A DNA stretch of 34,390 nt, from contig JANYFQ010000630.1 of the NCBI GenBank assembly GCA_025362615.1, positions 1 to 34,390 of the forward strand. The letters are read 5' to 3'. The notes under the pieces are model-generated. The model did no database searches and was not told the origin of the DNA. It worked only from the letters and a program-made list of their open reading frames with translations. Positions 17,623 through 26,729 of this stretch are shown here, piece by piece; the first letter of the stretch is position 1, and every line of letters begins with the position of its first letter. The DNA comes from Hymenobacter sp. GTDB lineage: Bacteria > Bacteroidota > Bacteroidia > Cytophagales > Hymenobacteraceae. The position numbers were made by a program, and so were the translations under genes.

Positions 17623-19986
17623 TCAAAAACGAAAATTATAAGTAACCGACGGAATAACCGGAAATAACGAAACCTGCTGCGCCCGAAAGCCGGTAATGCG
17701 GTCGGTTTGTTTGTTACGCAAGGTTTCAAAAAAGATAAAATATGCATTTCGCCGGTCGAGGGCATTATAAATACTGAAGGTTAAATCCTGGTTGCGGCGG
17801 CTGCCAATTTTGTATACCATTCCCAAATCGAGGCGCAGGTAATCGATGAGGCGGTAGGAGTTGCGGTCGGGGTAGACGGGGATGGGGCGCGGGTCGAGGC
17901 CGGTGCTGGAACCCACGATGTCTTGTACGCCAAAGCGGCCCAGGGGCAGCGTGGCGAGGTTGCCGCTGGTAAATATGAAGCTGCCCGTGAGGCTGATACG
18001 GGCGTTGAGCTGGTGAATGACGACGGCCGTGAGGTTGTGGCGGCGGTCGTAGTTGGGGTGGTAGTCGCGGCCACCGTTCACGCCGTTGGTGCCGTTTTGG
18101 GGCGGGGTGTTGCGCCAGGCCCAGGCCAGGGTGTAACCTATCCAGCCGGTGGTTTTGCCGGTTTTCTTTTCGAGGTAGATTTCGTTGCCATAGCTCCAGC
18201 TACGGCCGAAAATGAATTCCTGGTCGAGGTTGGGATTGACAAATAGTTGGGCACCGTCGCGGAAGTCAATTTGATTCTGGCCCCATTTGTAATACACTTC
18301 GTTGGTGAGTAAATACTTGCCATCGCCCAGCAAAAAGCTCACGCCAGTGCTGGCTTGTTGCGAGCGTTGGGGCTTGACGCTGAGGCGCGAAGGATACCAA
18401 ATGTCGGTGGGCAGCGACGCGCCCGAGTTCGACACCAAATGCACGTACTGGTACATGAGCGCGTAGCTGGCCTTGAGCGAAGTGCGCTCCGAGAGCGAGA
18501 ACCGGGCTGAGGCGCGGGGCTCAAGGCCGGCGTAGGCTTGGTCGCCGCTGCGGAAGCCACTCAGGCGCAGACCGCCTTCGAACTGCAATTTTTCGGACGC
18601 TTTGTAGCTGTCGTTGAGGTAGATGCCGCCTTCCTGGCCGGTGTAGCTGACGGTGTTGCCGAAGTCGATGCGGCCGTCGGAAGAAGCGGCCGAAAGGCGA
18701 CCGACCCCAAATTGGTGGTGGGTAAAGAGCGCCCCAAACTTGAGCGCGTGGCGGTCGGTGGGCGCGTACTCGAAATCGGTTCGGCCGCTGTAATCCAGAA
18801 TAGACGAGCCGAGCTGGAAGCTGAACTGGTCGAGTTTATTGGTCAGGTCGTATTTATAATCGGAAACCGACACGGTGGTATTAACCGATAATTTGGGCGA
18901 AAAAACGTGATTCCAGCGCAAAGAGCCAATGGTGTTGCCCCAATTGAAATTGAAGTTAAAGCCGCCATTGCTGCTGAAACCGAAAACGTCGCGGCCTAAG
19001 TAGCCCGTGAAAAATAATTGGTCCTTCGTGCCCAGCGTGTAATTGGCTTTGGCGTTGAAATCGTAGAAATAGTAGTCGGGAATGGGGCTGAAATTCTCTT
19101 TGTTTTTGTTGCGCTCGTTGAGCTGGCGGGTGAAGATGTCGAAGTACGTGCGGCGGCCCGACACAATCCAGGAGCCTTTGCCTTTGTTGATTGGGCCTTC
19201 CAGTGTCAGGCGCGACGAGATGAGGCCGATACCGCCCGTCACGCCGAATTTTTGGCGGTCGCCTTCGCGCAGCTTCACGTCCACGACCGACGAAAGTCGC
19301 CCGCCGTACTGCGCCGGGAAGGCCGATTTGTATAAATCGACGCTGCTCACGGCGTCGGAATTAAAGACCGAAAACAGCCCAAACAAGTGGTTGGGGTTGT
19401 ACACCAGCGCCCCGTCGAGCAGCACCAGGTTTTGGTCGGCCGAGCCGCCGCGTACAAACAGGCCGCTCGTGCCCTCGCCGCCGCTTTGCACGCCGGGCTT
19501 GAGTTGCAACGTCTTCAGAATATCCACCTCACCAAACAGGGCCGGTAGTAGCTTGGCCTCGCGGATGGTGAGGCGCTCGACCCCCATTTGGGTGGTTTTG
19601 AGCTTTTGCTCAAGGCTTTGGCTGCCCTGCACAATAACTTCGCCCAACTCGTTGGCGTTCTCGACCAAATCGAACGACAGGCGTTGGTTGCGCGTGAGGG
19701 TGATGTCGCGGGACTGGGGCAGGTAGCCGATAAAGGCAATTTCGAGGCGGTGCCGCCCGGCGGGCAAGGTCAGTACGAAGTGGCCCAGCGAGTCGGCGGC
19801 CGTGCCGGTGCCCAGGACGGGCACGGCCACGCTGGCCCCCGGCAGCGCTCCGCCGCCCGCCGCCCGCACAGTGCCGCTGAGCGTGAAACGCCCCCCGGTT
19901 TGAGCGAAAACTGGGCTGCTGGTCAGCAAGAGCAACAAATAGCCCACCCAGGGCCGTTGGATCCGGCCCACTAATTTTGATAGCAT
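17623..19986 (-). CDS. TonB-dependent receptor with carboxypeptidase-regulatory-like N-domain
   Basis: The 787-residue protein has a signal peptide (LLLLLTSSPVFAQ) and a CarboxypepD_reg-like domain (about 35-110, FTLSGTVRAAGGGALPGASV...). A plug domain follows (LPALFGEVDILKTLQLKPGVQSGGEGTSGLFVRGGSADQNLVLLDGA) and a long beta barrel ending in an aromatic residue (VTYNFRF). It imports a ligand across the outer membrane using TonB energy. The plug wording (LFVRGG, LVLLDGALVYNPNHLFGLFSVFN) is the type that pairs with DUF4249 rather than with SusD, which fits the downstream gene. The ATG at 19986 is preferred over a TTG two codons upstream. A TAATTTTG element lies upstream at 20015-20022. Confidence 0.92.
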   Translation of the reverse strand: MLSKLVGRIQRPWVGYLLLLLTSSPVFAQTGGRFTLSGTVRAAGGGALPGASVAVPVLGTGTAADSLGHFVLTLPAGRHRLEIAFIGYLPQSRDITLTRNQRLSFDLVENANELGEVIVQGSQSLEQKLKTTQMGVERLTIREAKLLPALFGEVDILKTLQLKPGVQSGGEGTSGLFVRGGSADQNLVLLDGALVYNPNHLFGLFSVFNSDAVSSVDLYKSAFPAQYGGRLSSVVDVKLREGDRQKFGVTGGIGLISSRLTLEGPINKGKGSWIVSGRRTYFDIFTRQLNERNKNKENFSPIPDYYFYDFNAKANYTLGTKDQLFFTGYLGRDVFGFSSNGGFNFNFNWGNTIGSLRWNHVFSPKLSVNTTVSVSDYKYDLTNKLDQFSFQLGSSILDYSGRTDFEYAPTDRHALKFGALFTHHQFGVGRLSAASSDGRIDFGNTVSYTGQEGGIYLNDSYKASEKLQFEGGLRLSGFRSGDQAYAGLEPRASARFSLSERTSLKASYALMYQYVHLVSNSGASLPTDIWYPSRLSVKPQRSQQASTGVSFLLGDGKYLLTNEVYYKWGQNQIDFRDGAQLFVNPNLDQEFIFGRSWSYGNEIYLEKKTGKTTGWIGYTLAWAWRNTPPQNGTNGVNGGRDYHPNYDRRHNLTAVVIHQLNARISLTGSFIFTSGNLATLPLGRFGVQDIVGSSTGLDPRPIPVYPDRNSYRLIDYLRLDLGMVYKIGSRRNQDLTFSIYNALDRRNAYFIFFETLRNKQTDRITGFRAQQVSLFPVIPSVTYNFRF

Positions 19987-20014
19987 AAGCAATGAACAGC
20001 GGTCCGGCGAAGCA

Positions 20015-20022
20015 CAAAATTA
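20015..20022 (-). promoter_or_regulatory. -7 element for the TonB receptor operon
   Basis: Minus-strand TAATTTTG fully matches TAnnTTTG, 28 bases before the ATG at 19986. The -33 region is not convincing. Confidence 0.5.
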
Positions 20023-20090
20023 CGGCCGGCCGTTTGCCCAACATCGCCGCCGCCAAAGTAGTGCGTCCGGCCGTGGGCGAAGGAGCCAGC

Positions 20091-20399
20091 CTAACTTAAA
20101 AAAGGAGCCAGCGCCTGCCGGAGTTGCGGCGCGGGCACGGCCCCGGTCTGCCGCCACACGGGCCGGCCTTGTCGGAATAAAATCAGCGTTGGTACGCTCT
20201 GGACGCGGTATTGCTGGGCGGCGGCGGGGTTTTTGTCGATGTCAATTTTAACGACCCGCAGCTTGCCCGCGTACTGGGCCGCCACTTGTTCGAGGACGGG
20301 AGCCATTGCTTTGCAAGGGCCGCACCAGGTGGCAAAAAAATCGACCAGCACCGGCATTCCGGGGCTGGCAAGGAGGTCGGCGAAGGACTTGCGGGGCAT
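20091..20399 (-). CDS. Thioredoxin
   Basis: The 102-residue protein is a complete single thioredoxin domain: VLVDFFATWCGPC with redox Cys26 and Cys29, KIDIDKNPAAAQQYRVQSVPTLILF with the cis-Pro, and a final amphipathic helix. The ATG at 20399 gives a normal-sized cytosolic thioredoxin, whereas a longer in-frame reading would add an odd hydrophobic leader from noncoding sequence. It reduces protein disulfides. It is separate from the second thioredoxin gene at 32822, which is closer to classical TrxA. Confidence 0.9.
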   Translation of the reverse strand: MPRKSFADLLASPGMPVLVDFFATWCGPCKAMAPVLEQVAAQYAGKLRVVKIDIDKNPAAAQQYRVQSVPTLILFRQGRPVWRQTGAVPAPQLRQALAPFLS

Positions 20400-20547
20400 G
20401 GGGTGGGGTTGGAAAATGAGAAGAACGGGGAAGAATGAAGCAATGCAGCAGCCAGACGACACAGTGGCGTGAGCCAACCAATAACTTGATGCAGCCAATA
20501 CAGAAACTAAAACGACACACCACGCAAATAATTGGGGCTGGGGTGCA

Positions 20548-20555
20548 TATATTTG
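20548..20555 (+). promoter_or_regulatory. -7 element for the NHL/subtilase genes
   Basis: TATATTTG fully matches TAnnTTTG, 32 bases before the ATG at 20588. TTGG at 20533-20536 is a poor -33 candidate. Confidence 0.6.
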
Positions 20556-20587
20556 CCGTCAACTCATTAGTTCTTCACCGTTGTACT

Positions 20588-21940
20588 ATGTTTCGTTTCT
20601 ATAAACCAGTGATTTTGGCGGTTTCGCTGCTGGGCGGCGCTTTGCCGGCCGCCTGGGGGCAGGCCGCCGTGGTCAGTACGGTGGCCGGCAGCGGCACGGC
20701 GGGCCGCGCCGACGGGCCAGCGGCCACGGCGCAGTTCAACCAACCCTACGGCGTGGCCCTTGATGCGCAAGGCAACGCCTACGTGGCCGACCGTCTCAAC
20801 CACGTCATCCGCAAAATAACGGCGGCTGGTGTAGTGACGACCTTCGCCGGCAACGGCACGGCGGGCTACGGCGACGACCCCGTGGGGCTGCTGGCCGGTT
20901 TCGATATGCCGCACTCGGTGTTGCTGACCCCGGCCGGCAACCTGCTCGTGGCCGACACCGGCAACGACTGCATCCGGCAAATCAGCCCGGCCGGGGCCGT
21001 CACGACATTTGCTGGCTCCTTTACTGGAGGCTACGTGGACGGGCCGGCCGCTACCGCCCGGTTTTCCGGCCCCATCGGCATCGTACAAGATGCTGCCGGG
21101 AATGTGTACGTGGCCGATGCCGACAACTTTCGTATCCGCCGCATTGACCCAGCGGGCATGGTTAGCACCATCGCCGGAAGCGGAGTGCGCGGGCACCTGG
21201 ACGGCCCGGCGGCCACGGCCCGCTTTTTTGAGCCGCAGGGCATTACCCTCGACGCGGCGGGCAACCTCTACATCGCCGACCGGGCGGGCAACCGCATCCG
21301 CAAGCTCACGCCGGCCGGCGTGGTGAGCACCTACGCGGGCGGGGCCACCGGCGGCTACCTCGACGGCCCGGCGGCCACCGCCCGCTTCAACGCGCCCATC
21401 GGCGTGGCCGTGGATGCCGGCAGTGGCGACGTGTACGTGAGCGACCGCGACAACCAGCGCCTGCGTCGCATTGAGGCCGCTACCAGTTTGGTGAGTACAG
21501 TAGCAGGCACCGGCGCGGTGGGCAACACCGATGGCCCCGCCCCGACGGCCCGCTTCGCCAGCCCTCGGGGCTTGGCCTTGCATCGGGGCAGCCTTTACGT
21601 GGCCGACCTCGCCAATCACCGCATCCGGCGCGTGTCCGGGCTGCCGCTGGCCGCTACTGGTGCTCGCCCGGTGCTGCCCGTGCCGACGCTGGAGGTGTAT
21701 CCGAATCCGGCCGCTGGCCCCGTGGCCGTGCGCTACCACCTGCCGCAAGCCGGGCGCGTGAGCTCAACCCTGATTGACGGGCTGGGCCGCCCCGTGGCCC
21801 GCCCCGTGGCGGAAGGCTGGCGGAGCGGCGGCTGGCACGAAGCCCGCCTGACAACCGAGCACCTGCCCGCCGGGCTATATTTCGTCCAACTGACGGTAAC
21901 TGGTCAAACCTTAACCCAACGCTTGGCGCTGACCCGCTGA
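20588..21940 (+). CDS. Secreted NHL-repeat propeller protein with T9SS sorting domain
   Basis: The 450-residue protein has a signal peptide (to about AAWGQ, residue 25) and six NHL-type repeats of about 55 residues. Each carries a VSTVAGSGTAG...DGPAATARF...GVALDAAGN-YVAD-N-IRKI pattern, enough for one six-bladed beta propeller. The C-terminus (about 375-450) begins LEVYPNPAAGPVAVRY and ends LPAGLYFVQLTVTGQTLTQRLALTR, a type A T9SS sorting domain, so the protein is exported and probably anchored at the cell surface. The second repeat is divergent (DDPVGLLAGF in place of DGPAATARF). The subtilase gene follows after 41 bases and is probably co-transcribed. The ligand is unknown. Confidence 0.9.
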   Translation: MFRFYKPVILAVSLLGGALPAAWGQAAVVSTVAGSGTAGRADGPAATAQFNQPYGVALDAQGNAYVADRLNHVIRKITAAGVVTTFAGNGTAGYGDDPVGLLAGFDMPHSVLLTPAGNLLVADTGNDCIRQISPAGAVTTFAGSFTGGYVDGPAATARFSGPIGIVQDAAGNVYVADADNFRIRRIDPAGMVSTIAGSGVRGHLDGPAATARFFEPQGITLDAAGNLYIADRAGNRIRKLTPAGVVSTYAGGATGGYLDGPAATARFNAPIGVAVDAGSGDVYVSDRDNQRLRRIEAATSLVSTVAGTGAVGNTDGPAPTARFASPRGLALHRGSLYVADLANHRIRRVSGLPLAATGARPVLPVPTLEVYPNPAAGPVAVRYHLPQAGRVSSTLIDGLGRPVARPVAEGWRSGGWHEARLTTEHLPAGLYFVQLTVTGQTLTQRLALTR

Positions 21941-21981
21941 GTGCTATTTCAACTCCCAATCCCCAATTACATTCACCTCCC

Positions 21982-24498
21982 ATGAAAAATTTACACACCC
22001 TTCCCGCCTCCCCCTCATCTAGTTCATTACTAACTGGTTGGCTATTTTTCTTGGGAGTGCTGTGGGCTAGTTACGGCCATGCTCAAGAACGACCGATGGC
22101 CGTGGTGTACGACGAAAAAGAACAACCTTCGCACATCGAGCGCGAGGTCATCGTTCGATTTGACCCAGCGGAAATTAACGTCCGTGCCGTGGATGACATC
22201 GAATTTCAAGGCGGCCTTCTCAAGGAAGTACTACGCGACGGTGCGATTGAGCAGCTTTCGAAAGTGCTTGGTTACGATGCCGGGGGCGTTGAGGTCTTCA
22301 AGATATTCACCCGAATGACGAGCGCCGACACGCTTTCCGTCACGCGGTTGGGCGACACCATCCGCGTTGATGACCATTGGGCTACGTTTGTGCTGCAACT
22401 GCCGAAAGGCTTCAACGAGCAGGAAACGAGTAAACGGCTGAACGAGGCATCGCCGCTGGTAAGATACGCGCACTTGAATTGGGTGCTGCAAAGTAGCAGG
22501 CCCATAACTCCAATGGGAACCCCGCAGGATGCCCTTTTCACGCAGCAAGCCAATCTGCAGCCAACGTCGTTGTACAAAAACGGGCACATTAATATTTTGG
22601 GCGCTTGGGCAAATGCGACAACTGGCTCAAATGCTGTTCGCGTGGGCGTGGTGGACAGCGGAATTGACAACCAACACCCTGACTTTGCGCTGACACCCTT
22701 CACTTCAGTAGTTACGGGAGGACGTAACTATGTGCCGGGCGCACCAGCCTGGGACCCGCGTCTTCCGCAGGATTTCAATGGGCACGGCACCGCAGCTGCT
22801 GGCATCATCGGAGCAATACGCAACAATCAAACAGGTATTGCGGGCATTGCCGGGGGTACTTACGGCGTTTCTCCAAGCAGACCCGGTGTCCAACTTTTTG
22901 ACCTGAGAGCCCTTGCCTTCAACGGCCAAACGGTAGTGAGTACGTTGGCCGCTACCATTGTAGATGGAGCCTCCAATTTTGTTTCCAGTGGGGGTGGGGC
23001 CGGTCTTGACATATTGAACATCAGTGCAGGCAGCACCGCAGCAGCTTCTCCTGGTGGGCCGAGTACTTTAAAAGATGCTATGCGAACGGCCTACCAGAAC
23101 AACTGCATTGTAGTAGCTGCTCGTGGCAATGGTGCCTCTGCCACTACCACTGTTACTTCGCCCTATTTTCCGGCCACCTTTTTTGATGATTGGGTGATAA
23201 GCGTAGGAGCTAGTGGCACCGACGGCCAGTACAAGTACAGCGGTAACGGCAATAATGCTACAAACGCCGGTGCTTTCGTTGACCCAAGCGACCGAGCCTA
23301 TGAAAGCAGCTACGGAAGTGGAATGGACCTCATTGCGCCTGGCACAACTGCTCTTGTAGTAACTACTGGCTCACGAAATGCGCCAACACCTCCCTTGTTT
23401 GGAACAGCAATACCTGGGTACCCAAACTATACTACTTTTAACGGAACTTCAGCCGCCGCGCCGCACGTAGCAGGGGTAGCAGCACTGGTGCTCAGCAATT
23501 TTAACACGCCAAGCAATAAACTCGCTCCAGAAGACGTGGAACAATTGCTGCAATTCACGGCAAAAGACCGGAACAATGCCATGCAACAGGCACCTAATAT
23601 CCCGCTTGCCACCCCTGGCTACGATGACCTCACAGGCTGGGGATTACTGGATGCCGGGGCTGCAATGGAACGCTCGAAGCCCGGTGTTTACAAGTTTGTT
23701 CATGCCCGCATCCTGACAAGGACTAACCAAGGACCGCTTTTATCAAATCAGCAGATAACGCTGGCATCGAACTACACTAGCCGTAACAGCGGTATAACGT
23801 ATAGCGGAGGCATTCCAATTACAGCAGACATTTATAGGGTTTCTACTACTGTACAGGTACGTTCGTCCAACGGCACAGGTAACCCAGTGGTTCCGGTGCC
23901 TGATGCTGCCGACGCGCTCCTACGGGTCTGGCCTCGCAACGGGGCTTCTAATATGTGGGGGCCTGTTGGTAATACTGGGCTTGTAACCCCGGAACCGGGC
24001 ATTCGGGTAACTTCTCCTAATGCGCCGCCCCTCAATGCACCGTATTACACCCAGTTAGCCAACCAGAACACAATTGTGGTAGAAGGGTATGCTTACCTCG
24101 TACGTGTACCGAACTCAACGTCGGGGCAGGTCGAATGGATACCGAATGACCCCACCACTAACGCACGATTTGACCTAACCTTTTACACCTACAACCAAGC
24201 AAAGGATTATCCTTATTATTACAATCGTGCGGCAACCGGATTCTCTTCGACTGCTTATCCTAACCCAGCGGCCCGTAACATGGCAATCACATACGATGAC
24301 AGTCCGAATAATGGGACAGCAGTAGTCGAAATTTGGTCTATGACTGGCCGTAAAATGCAGCAATTCAGTTTTGCTGCGGCTACCGATTTTGGTTTACGTA
24401 CCGTGCAGTTGGAATTACCGGAACTGCCAACCGGCCTCTACACCTACCGGCTGATTACCGCTCAAGGCGTAAGCGTGGGCAAGTTTATTAAGGAGTAG
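21982..24498 (+). CDS. Secreted subtilisin-like S8 peptidase with T9SS sorting domain
   Basis: The 838-residue protein has an N-terminal signal peptide (ending near YGHAQ, about residue 35), then a propeptide-like segment. The catalytic triad is Asp225 in VGVVDSGIDNQHPDF, His268 in DFNGHGTAAAGIIGA and Ser490 in FNGTSAAAPHVAGVAAL; the oxyanion region is in IVVAARGNG. A long beta-rich region of unclear fold follows, and the last 80 residues (TAYPNPAARNMAITYD to GLYTYRLITAQGVSVGKFIKE) are a T9SS type A sorting domain. It should be a secreted or surface-bound protease. Base composition is visibly less GC-rich than flanking genes, suggesting different ancestry. A lipoprotein gene starts 6 bases after the stop. 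Confidence 0.93.
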   Translation: MKNLHTLPASPSSSSLLTGWLFFLGVLWASYGHAQERPMAVVYDEKEQPSHIEREVIVRFDPAEINVRAVDDIEFQGGLLKEVLRDGAIEQLSKVLGYDAGGVEVFKIFTRMTSADTLSVTRLGDTIRVDDHWATFVLQLPKGFNEQETSKRLNEASPLVRYAHLNWVLQSSRPITPMGTPQDALFTQQANLQPTSLYKNGHINILGAWANATTGSNAVRVGVVDSGIDNQHPDFALTPFTSVVTGGRNYVPGAPAWDPRLPQDFNGHGTAAAGIIGAIRNNQTGIAGIAGGTYGVSPSRPGVQLFDLRALAFNGQTVVSTLAATIVDGASNFVSSGGGAGLDILNISAGSTAAASPGGPSTLKDAMRTAYQNNCIVVAARGNGASATTTVTSPYFPATFFDDWVISVGASGTDGQYKYSGNGNNATNAGAFVDPSDRAYESSYGSGMDLIAPGTTALVVTTGSRNAPTPPLFGTAIPGYPNYTTFNGTSAAAPHVAGVAALVLSNFNTPSNKLAPEDVEQLLQFTAKDRNNAMQQAPNIPLATPGYDDLTGWGLLDAGAAMERSKPGVYKFVHARILTRTNQGPLLSNQQITLASNYTSRNSGITYSGGIPITADIYRVSTTVQVRSSNGTGNPVVPVPDAADALLRVWPRNGASNMWGPVGNTGLVTPEPGIRVTSPNAPPLNAPYYTQLANQNTIVVEGYAYLVRVPNSTSGQVEWIPNDPTTNARFDLTFYTYNQAKDYPYYYNRAATGFSSTAYPNPAARNMAITYDDSPNNGTAVVEIWSMTGRKMQQFSFAAATDFGLRTVQLELPELPTGLYTYRLITAQGVSVGKFIKE

Positions 24499-24504
24499 AA
24501 CGCC

Positions 24505-25602
24505 ATGAGAGCGTTGCTGAGCAAAAGTTTGGCTGTGGCTGGACTCTTGGTGTTGCTGGGCTGCTCGAGGCTGCTAACGCCAGCGTTTCGACTTGCTGCC
24601 CCCAGTAACCCGGCTGCCCCCGTGGATTGCAGCCCGATAGTATTCAAGAAAATCCCCGACGACTGGGTTACAGCACCAGAGTTCGGCTGGCACGTTTTTC
24701 CGGATGGATGCCTGCGCCGCCACCCCGTTTTCAACCCATATAACCCCGATGAAGTAGCCTACCGGCTGGACAGTGGCAGCGGTTTCGCTCGGCGCTCGGC
24801 GCATGAAAAGCATCCGAACGGCATTTGGGTGGTGAACCTTCGTACAAAGCAGCAACACCAACTGCCCGACAGCTATGACACTTTTGATTACCAGCCACGG
24901 CCCGGCAATAACTACTGGTTGACTTGCAAGTTTGGGACGGAATTGTGGGGCCTCAACGGGCAAAACGGGGGCCGGCGGCTCCTCATTAACCCGGCTCCCG
25001 AAGGAGCAAAGTGGAGCCCCGACGGGCGGCAATTGGTGAGCCGCGCTTGGGAAACGGGGGCCCCGCAAGGCCCCTTCACGGGGCACTTGCTGCTCTCGGA
25101 TACCGCTGGGCACCGCATTCTTGCTCCTGTGCTGGAAGCCCGCGCCGGGCTGCCGGGTCCGTGGTCACCGGATGGTCGGTGGCTGCTGCTGGGCGCTCCC
25201 GAAGCAGCCGTGCGTACAGTGTGCCTCTACGAGTTTGCCACAGGCAATTTGCAATTCGTCCGCCTGCCGTTCGATGCTGCGCTGCCTTGGGCAGATGCCT
25301 CCTGGGTAGGGGCGGCGTGGCTACCCGATTCTCAAGGTTTCGTATGGTGCATTGACGGAGGGCTTTACCGCACTTCGCTGGCCACTGGCATTACCACCCA
25401 GCTACGGGCCGTGTGCATCCGCCAAATTTATGAAGCGGTTTCGGTGGCGAGCGATGGACAACAAATGGTACTGCAACGCGCCGACCAGCGCATTCACTCC
25501 GACAGCCTCCACCGGCATCGTGCCACCAACCTCTGGACAATGAACTTGGACGGTTCCAACGAGCGCAAAATGGTGTTTCGGAAAAGCCGCCAACGCAAGT
25601 GA
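24505..25602 (+). CDS. PD40/TolB-like propeller lipoprotein
   Basis: The 365-residue protein begins MRALLSKSLAVAGLLVLLGC, a canonical lipobox LLGC with Cys20. The body shows repeats of WSPDGR type (GAKWSPDGRQLVSRAW, GPWSPDGRWLLLGAP, AAWLPDSQGFVWCIDGGLYR, VSVASDGQQMVLQ, and a final LWTMNLDGSNERKMVF), the hallmark of PD40 beta-propeller proteins related to TolB. No enzymatic motif is seen. It starts 6 bases after the subtilase stop and is very probably translated from the same mRNA, so a role as a surface or periplasmic partner of that protease is possible (inference). A bidirectional terminator follows. Confidence 0.8.
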   Translation: MRALLSKSLAVAGLLVLLGCSRLLTPAFRLAAPSNPAAPVDCSPIVFKKIPDDWVTAPEFGWHVFPDGCLRRHPVFNPYNPDEVAYRLDSGSGFARRSAHEKHPNGIWVVNLRTKQQHQLPDSYDTFDYQPRPGNNYWLTCKFGTELWGLNGQNGGRRLLINPAPEGAKWSPDGRQLVSRAWETGAPQGPFTGHLLLSDTAGHRILAPVLEARAGLPGPWSPDGRWLLLGAPEAAVRTVCLYEFATGNLQFVRLPFDAALPWADASWVGAAWLPDSQGFVWCIDGGLYRTSLATGITTQLRAVCIRQIYEAVSVASDGQQMVLQRADQRIHSDSLHRHRATNLWTMNLDGSNERKMVFRKSRQRK

Positions 25603-25621
25603 GTTGGTTTCTAAATTCATA

Positions 25622-25660
25622 AAAAAAGGCGGCCACTCGCATAGAGGAGCCGCCTTTTTT
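25622..25660. terminator. Bidirectional terminator
   Basis: AAAAAAGGCGGC and GCCGCCTTTTTT form a perfect 12-bp arm pair around a 15-base loop. There are T runs on both strands, and it lies between the convergent stops of the PD40 gene and the minus-strand secreted protein. Confidence 0.85.
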
Positions 25661-25704
25661 GATAGAAGACCGAGGCCATCGTTTTCGCCAACCGGCCTTC
25701 ATCG

Positions 25705-26151
25705 CTACTTTATCACCGTCACGTCGTTGGCGGTTTCGGGGAAGGTGAAACGGCCGCCGACGGCTTTTTTGCCGCCCACCAGGCACTCCCAGGTGTAGCG
25801 GCCGGGCACGGCCTTGGCGGCCTCGCCGCCTTCGGTTTTGAAGTAGTCCGGCTCCGAAGGTTCGGTGGGGAAGAGGACGTCGATGCCGCTTTGGCCTTTT
25901 TCTAATTCTTTTACCAGCAGGTAATCTTTGCCGGTTTTTTCGTTGTGAACCACGAAGGTGGCCGTGTAGGGGCCAAGCTGGCCGAATTTGTCGAGTACGC
26001 CGAGTTTGATTTGGGCCGTGGTACTTACCATCCACGTTTGGGCGCGAGCGCCAGCCGTCGAAGCGAAAGTCAGTACGAGCAAAAGGGCGGCTAAGCGCCC
26101 CCAGGCAGGCAATCTAAAAGTGCGAACCAGAGCAGGTAAGGTTAGTTTCAT
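25705..26151 (-). CDS. Small secreted protein of unknown function
   Basis: The 148-residue protein has a long signal peptide (MKLTLPALVRTFRLPAWGRLAALLLVLTFASTAGARAQ). The mature part of about 110 residues is beta-rich, with LGPYTATFVVHNEKTGKDYLLVKELEKGQSGIDVLFPTE and VPGRYTWECLVGGKKAVGGRFTFP. The wording (attempted extension of a value, YTWECLVGGK) resembles small Ig-like folds, but I do not recognise the family. The ATG at 26151 is chosen because it directly begins the signal peptide. It is a single gene with a shared terminator downstream, and no clear -7 element is visible upstream. Confidence 0.75.
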   Translation of the reverse strand: MKLTLPALVRTFRLPAWGRLAALLLVLTFASTAGARAQTWMVSTTAQIKLGVLDKFGQLGPYTATFVVHNEKTGKDYLLVKELEKGQSGIDVLFPTEPSEPDYFKTEGGEAAKAVPGRYTWECLVGGKKAVGGRFTFPETANDVTVIK

Positions 26152-26319
26152 GGCAAAGAGGTGTTGGGAATGAATAGGACTATGACGACCCAAAAGTGTG
26201 TTCGTTGCTATCTTCGCCAGGCAAGATAACACTTTACCGGGCAGACGCACGTAATGAGGGGATTTGAGGACTGCTTAATTTTCGGTAAAACAAAGGGTGT
26301 ACCAACTTTTTAATGCGTT

Positions 26320-26643
26320 ATGTCCCGTAGTTCGCGCCTGCGCCTGGCCACTGCGCCGCCCCTGGTGTTGCCCACCGAAACGCGCTGCGGCCTCTGCGAG
26401 CGGGCGGTGGGGAGCACCTCGCGGCACCACCTGGTGCCCAAGGCCGAAGGGGGCCGCTTTGGTGAGGTGGTGGACTTGTGCCAGCCCTGCCACAGCAGCG
26501 TTCATCGCTTTTTGAGCAACCGCGACCTGGCCCGCCGCTACGCTACGGTAGATGCCCTGCGGCAGGCCGAGGAACTGCAGGGCTACCTGCACTGGGTGCG
26601 GCGGCAGCGCGTCGAGCGCATCCGCAACCGGCGGGGGGTGTGA
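26320..26643 (+). CDS. HNH-type nuclease-like small protein
   Basis: The 107-residue basic protein carries a zinc-type HNH motif: C23-GL-C26, H36-H37 in TSRHHLVPKAEGG, then LC54-QP-C57-H58 and H62. This is the layout of small standalone HNH endonucleases. The C-terminal third is a helical, Arg-rich segment (YLHWVRRQRVERIRNRR) that could bind nucleic acid. There is no phage or restriction gene next to it. Its stop codon is the first three bases of inverted repeat E. Nuclease activity is inferred from the motif only. Confidence 0.8.
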   Translation: MSRSSRLRLATAPPLVLPTETRCGLCERAVGSTSRHHLVPKAEGGRFGEVVDLCQPCHSSVHRFLSNRDLARRYATVDALRQAEELQGYLHWVRRQRVERIRNRRGV

Positions 26644-26729
26644 ATTATGAGTTATGAGTTATGAATTATGCCTCGCTTGCCCAAAAGGCAGAAGCACAAA
26701 ATAATTAATAACTAATAACTCATAATTAA
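26641..26729. repeat. Inverted repeat E (GAGTTAT words) between convergent genes
   Basis: Arms 26641-26669 and 26701-26729 are 29 nt each, reverse-complementary with 4 mismatches at most, with a 31-base spacer. The arms are tandem AATTATGAGTTATGAGTTAT-type words. The left arm contains the TGA stop of the HNH gene and the right arm contains the TAA stop of the minus-strand UbiA gene, so the element spans the gap exactly. It is strongly AT-rich against a GC-rich background. Confidence 0.88.

Noticed and set aside
20567..21748. Long minus-strand open frame (393 codons) opposite the NHL gene
   Set aside because: Its repeats merely mirror the NHL repeats on the plus strand; the plus frame has a signal peptide, propeller blades and a sorting domain.
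26320..26643. HNH gene as part of a restriction or defence island with UbiA/methyltransferase
   Set aside because: The nearby methyltransferase has a lipid-like hydrophobic half and sits with UbiA on the opposite strand; nothing links it to DNA modification.
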